In this document: in pieces, positions 61,005 to 64,000 of the stretch
How positions within the stretch are numbered: position 1 is the stretch's first letter
Layout: the number at the start of each line of letters is the position of its first letter
Origin: Tengunoibacter tsumagoiensis
Lineage (GTDB): Bacteria; Chloroflexota; Ktedonobacteria; Ktedonobacterales; Ktedonobacteraceae
Direction of reading: 5' to 3'
Assembly: GCF_003967535.1 (NCBI RefSeq)
Contig: NZ_BIFR01000001.1
Coordinates: 3,099,001 to 3,163,000 of the forward strand
DNA length: 64,000 nt
Program-made: the position numbers and the translations under genes
Notes under the pieces: generated by a model
Told to the model about the DNA's origin: nothing
Databases searched by the model: none
Seen by the model: the letters and a program-made list of their open reading frames with translations, nothing else

Positions 61005-61614
61005 GTTCTGAACTCAGATCAGGAGTCTGGTAGGGCACCGTGAGGTGTCGGTATTTTCCTTGAAAATAAATAAGTGGAAGTTCACTCTGAAAAGACTGCT
61101 GTCCATCCGCAGCAATGGTATGTTGCTCAGTCCGCATCTCATCATTCGTAGTAATATTACTGGTATTTTCATATACAACACGCTGCCCCGTCCCCATTGC
61201 CTCCACCTGCCCCAAAAAGATACTATGATCGCCCGCCGGATATTCTGCCACAATACGGGTATCAACAAAGGCCAGGACATCGTCGATGATGGGCGCTCCC
61301 GTGGCTGCAGTCGAGTAGGAAGCATGACAGAAATGCTCATGTCGTTCGGGTGATTGTGTAGCGAAACCGCGCGAAAGATGCTCTTGCTCTGCTGATAATA
61401 TATTTACTGCAAAGATCTTGCTTTCTCGTAAAAGTGGAATAGTATGACTATTGATATCGATAGAGATCATCACGAGAGGGGGATTAAGCGAGATAGAAGA
61501 GAATGAATTTACCGTGATACCAGCAATCTGGCCCTGACTGCTGGTTGTTACGACAGTGACCCCGGTTGTAAAACGCCCCATAACCTGTCGAAAAAACTCT
61601 TTTTCCATTGCCAT
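60973..61614 (-). CDS. Flavin reductase family protein (FMN-binding split barrel)
   Basis: A 213-residue protein with the flavin reductase-like domain at residues 5-160. FRQVMGRFTTGVTVVTT is the usual N-terminal signature, GITVNSFSSISLNPPLVMISI contacts FMN, and DHSIFLGQVEAMG closes the domain. The C-terminal 40 residues are variable. It probably reduces FMN/FAD with NAD(P)H or serves as the reductase of a two-component oxygenase; the partner is not in the window. AAGGA lies upstream of the ATG. Confidence 0.9.
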   Translation of the reverse strand: MAMEKEFFRQVMGRFTTGVTVVTTSSQGQIAGITVNSFSSISLNPPLVMISIDINSHTIPLLRESKIFAVNILSAEQEHLSRGFATQSPERHEHFCHASYSTAATGAPIIDDVLAFVDTRIVAEYPAGDHSIFLGQVEAMGTGQRVVYENTSNITTNDEMRTEQHTIAADGQQSFQSELPLIYFQGKYRHLTVPYQTPDLSSEHAPISTAASH

Positions 61615-61844
61615 AAACTCTATCCTTTACCGAATTTTTCAATGGTAGTACATGTAGCCGTCTGATAAGGACAGGCTGAACGGCATCAAAGAACAAACGT
61701 CTTACAATGTCGGTAGATTGGAGAGAGCCATTCCCTCTGTTTGGGAGGTCGTCATTGATCTCCTTATAAACAGTATCCTCTGCGTCCGAGGTTATGTCAA
61801 CTGTACAAAAGGGTAGTTTTGTTTTGCCTGGTTGGTGTCAATGG

Positions 61845-61873
61845 TTGACATTCATCAGGCCCATCGATATACT
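61845..61873 (+). promoter_or_regulatory. Sigma-70-type promoter of the B12 transport operon
   Basis: TTGACA (61845-61850), a 17-nt spacer and TATACT (61868-61873). Transcription should start near 61880, just before the cobalamin riboswitch. Upstream, 61615-61844 shows no gene. Confidence 0.82.
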
Positions 61874-61902
61874 CATTGTAGTATTTATCTATTGGTGCAT
61901 CC

Positions 61903-62128
61903 AGCAGGTGCCTGCTTTGTCTCATTTGAGTAGTCAAAGCGGAGAGAATAGGGAAGTTGGTGAAACTCCAACGCAGACGCGCTACTGTAGACTGGTAAGT
62001 TGTCCCTCCTTGTCATAGAGGTTCGTTTCGACGAACGAGGAATGCATGCCACTGTCTCTCATCATACAAGGAGATGGGAAGGCTGAGGGGATAGCTGTTC
62101 GAGCCAGAAGCCAGGAGACCTGCCTGCT
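61903..62128 (+). promoter_or_regulatory. Cobalamin (B12) riboswitch
   Basis: The closing stem AGCAGG (61903-61908) pairs with CCTGCT (62123-62128). Inside are the conserved stretches GGTGAAACTCCAACGC, GCGCTACTGT, GCCACTG and GGGAAGGC, and the B12-box AGCCAGGAGACCTGCC near the 3' end. Order and spacing match the cobalamin riboswitch family. It should repress the following btuC-btuD genes when cobalamin is bound. The 187 nt between it and btuC have no obvious intrinsic terminator, so control may be translational. Confidence 0.93.
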
Positions 62129-62315
62129 AGATTGCTGACGTTCCTTCGCGTCAATTAAGGAGCGGGCCGAGACAGCATGTCTTCGTTTAAAAAGCGTGTC
62201 TTGGAACATCTCAGGCGTGGAGTTGAGTGAGTTCTGTCCACCTGTCTTGGAGGTTTTCTATGAGCGTTTTTCTGTCTGATCTCTCCTCTCTGCTCTTTTT
62301 GAAACGAGCCGCCTC

Positions 62316-63398
62316 ATGAAGATCACCTGGCGGCCTCTAGCTACTCAGCGTAAAAGAAAGCTCTCTCCAATCATTCTGCTTCTTTGTTTATGTCTCTTGC
62401 TGCTCCTTGTGATGTTTGTCGCAATCAATTTTGGGTCATTAGCGATTCCTGGGAGTAGTATCGCTAAGATCCTGCTCAATAAAAGTGGTCTGTTTCATTT
62501 TCGGCCCCAATGGGACCCTATGTGGGAGATTATTATCTGGCAGATTCGTCTGCCTACTGTTGTGGGAGCGGCCATTGTAGGTGCGGCACTGGCTGTGGCT
62601 GGAGCCCTGTTTCAGGGGCTCTTGCGAAATCCTCTTGCCGATCCTTTTTTGATTGGGACCTCGTCGGGAGCGGCTTTGGGCGCGACAATCGCCTTTGTGT
62701 TGCCTTTTGAGACTGTTGCGGGCTCCTTTTTTACGCTGACTCCATTATTAGCCTTTATAGGAGCAATGGTCACCGTTTTATTTGTCTACGCATTGGCACG
62801 CACTGGCGGACAGACTCCGGTCGTCACATTGCTTTTAGCTGGTGTCGTGGTCAATTCTGTGCTGATAGCTTTTCAGACCTTGATCCTGACGCTCCACCCA
62901 CCAGGGCAGAATGGATGGCAGGGTCTTTTTAGCTGGCTTTCAGGTGGAATTGCCGTGAATAGCTGGCCGCCATTACTGGTCGTGATCATTGTCGTGATGA
63001 TTGGTATCGTTGCGGCCTGTTGTCTGGCCGGAGTGTTAGATGCCTTTGCTCTGGGCGATGAGGGGGCAGCCCATTTAGGACTGAATGTTGAAGGATATAA
63101 ATTTGTGATCGTGCTGTTAGCCTCATTATTGACTGCTGCTGCTGTCTCAATTAGCGGTCTGATTGGTTTTGTGGGGCTGGTGACTCCGCATGTGATGCGG
63201 CTGCTGCTGGGACCTCGACATGGTCTGTTATTGCCAGCCTCTGCATTGGGAGGTGCGATCTTCTTGACATTGGCCGACCTCTGCGCTCGAACAGTGCTTA
63301 GCCCGGCTATTGTCCCGGTAGGCGTATTTACCGCGCTGGTTGGAGCCCCCTTCTTCTTATTTCTTCTCAGGGGTAGCAAGAAAGAGTACACATGGTAG
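62316..63398 (+). CDS. btuC: Cobalamin ABC importer permease (FecCD family)
   Basis: A 360-residue permease with about 10 hydrophobic helices. RLPTVVGAAIVGAALAVAGALFQGLLRNPLADPFLIGTSSGAALGA is the FecCD/BtuC signature, and SGLIGFVGLVTPHVMRLLLG is the C-terminal coupling region. Family members import B12, haem or siderophores; the cobalamin riboswitch in front points to B12 or a cobinamide. ATG 62316 has a weak ribosome-binding site. It overlaps the ATPase gene by 7 nt (ATGGTAG). No binding protein (btuF) precedes it here. Confidence 0.9.
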   Translation: MKITWRPLATQRKRKLSPIILLLCLCLLLLLVMFVAINFGSLAIPGSSIAKILLNKSGLFHFRPQWDPMWEIIIWQIRLPTVVGAAIVGAALAVAGALFQGLLRNPLADPFLIGTSSGAALGATIAFVLPFETVAGSFFTLTPLLAFIGAMVTVLFVYALARTGGQTPVVTLLLAGVVVNSVLIAFQTLILTLHPPGQNGWQGLFSWLSGGIAVNSWPPLLVVIIVVMIGIVAACCLAGVLDAFALGDEGAAHLGLNVEGYKFVIVLLASLLTAAAVSISGLIGFVGLVTPHVMRLLLGPRHGLLLPASALGGAIFLTLADLCARTVLSPAIVPVGVFTALVGAPFFLFLLRGSKKEYTW

Positions 63399-64000
63399 CG
63401 AATATGGAACGGAGATCGCTTAAGGCAGCAGATCCTCTGGTGCAGATGCAGAGTGTCTCTTTTGGTTATAGCAAACAAACGTTGCTCTATGATGTTTCAG
63501 TACAGATCCGGTCTGGTGAGATGGTTGGTCTGTTGGGACCAAATGGATCAGGTAAGACCACATTGTTACGTTTGCTCAGTGGGGCTATCCATCCTCGGCA
63601 GGGACAGGTTTTGCTGTTGGGGAAAACTTTGCGGCAGTGGGGGCGGCGTGCCACTGCGCAGAGGGTCGCTGTTGTTCCACAAGAGATGCATATGCCCTTT
63701 GCTTTTACCGTTGAGGAGATGGTTCAGCTTGGGAGGACCCCTTTTGTCCCGGCTTTTTTTGGGACACGTGGCAGTCAAGATGAGAAAGCCGTTCAGGAAG
63801 CGATGGAGATTGCAGGCGTTTCAGCCTTTGCGAAGAGAAGCTTTAACGAGCTAAGTGGAGGAGAGAGACAACGGGTCACGATTGCAATGGCATTAGCACA
63901 GGAGCCTGCTCTGCTCCTTCTGGACGAACCTACAGCGCATCTCGACATCAAATATCAGATTGAGACCCTTGCCCTGGCCCAGCGATTGAATCGTGAGCGA
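63392..64000 (+). CDS. btuD: Cobalamin ABC importer ATPase (3' end off window)
   Basis: 203 codons are visible and the frame is open at the window edge. Walker A is GLLGPNGSGKTTLLRLLSG near residue 48, the Q-loop lies in VAVVPQE, the ABC signature is LSGGERQRV near 152, and Walker B is LLLLDEPTAHLD near 173. It is the FecE/BtuD-type subunit powering the permease encoded just upstream, whose last 7 nt it overlaps. Regulation by the upstream riboswitch is shared. Confidence 0.92.
   Translation, partial: MVANMERRSLKAADPLVQMQSVSFGYSKQTLLYDVSVQIRSGEMVGLLGPNGSGKTTLLRLLSGAIHPRQGQVLLLGKTLRQWGRRATAQRVAVVPQEMHMPFAFTVEEMVQLGRTPFVPAFFGTRGSQDEKAVQEAMEIAGVSAFAKRSFNELSGGERQRVTIAMALAQEPALLLLDEPTAHLDIKYQIETLALAQRLNRER

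Noticed and set aside
61794..62018. A 74-codon plus-strand open frame upstream of btuC
   Set aside because: It spans the promoter at 61845-61873 and the first half of the cobalamin riboswitch and has no ribosome-binding site.

Overview
The window looks like a chromosome segment of a filamentous, actinomycete-like Chloroflexota bacterium of the class Ktedonobacteria. This is an inference from gene style, not from a marker gene. The supporting features are an IscB-type RNA-guided nuclease element, very large SARP/BTAD-AAA-TPR regulators, zinc-ribbon membrane proteins with Thr-Pro-rich linkers, ChrB-N proteins and clan GH-A lipoproteins. Three regions carry the same textbook promoter, TTGACA-17-TATACT. 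No rRNA or tRNA gene was recognised.

Left part (1-11 kb): a truncated zinc-ribbon/BACON surface protein, a large envelope membrane protein, a small membrane protein, and two tandem adenine-specific DNA methyltransferases of the Eco57I/PglX type (805 and 802 aa). No recognisable nuclease lies beside them. A membrane-anchored FKBP prolyl isomerase follows.

Pyrimidine region (11.6-20.9 kb): a uracil permease, then pyrB-carA-carB-pyrE-pyrF, all on the plus strand. pyrC, pyrD and pyrR are absent. The pyrB leader contains a strong intrinsic terminator with a competing upstream hairpin. Each larger intercistronic gap contains a stable hairpin with a loop of about 20 nt, and several of these loops share GTCGCT. 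A 10-codon leader ORF overlaps the permease start codon.

Central part (20.9-35.6 kb): a DUF3052-like protein, a triple zinc-ribbon protein, an F420-type LLM oxidoreductase, two paralogous secreted clan GH-A glycosidases flanking a cellulose-synthase-like GT2, argS, a GH39-like lipoprotein, acetyl-CoA synthetase and a ChrB-N domain protein.

Mobile element (about 36.1-37.7 kb): an apparently intact 412-residue IscB with its PLMP, split RuvC, HNH and C-terminal TAM-interacting regions. It is preceded by a structured non-coding stretch that should be its omega-RNA and followed by an IS200/IS605-like right-end hairpin. No TnpA is present. This is the most exciting system in the window, although IscB itself is a described family.

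Regulators (37.8-44.5 kb): an ECF sigma factor, overlapping by 4 nt with an anti-sigma-like membrane protein that carries a beta-propeller, and a convergent 1,483-residue SARP-like regulator. Polysaccharide cluster (45.1-57.3 kb): five GT2 glycosyltransferases in two duplicated pairs plus a singleton, a NodB deacetylase, a Wzx-like flippase, a polytopic polymerase/GT-C candidate, a small membrane protein and a second GH39-like protein. Together they look like an exopolysaccharide assembly line.

Right end (57.4-64 kb): recD2, a SufU-type Fe-S scaffold, a Fe-S uracil-DNA glycosylase overlapping a flavin reductase, and a cobalamin riboswitch driving a btuC-btuD-type ABC importer. The importer ATPase runs off the window.
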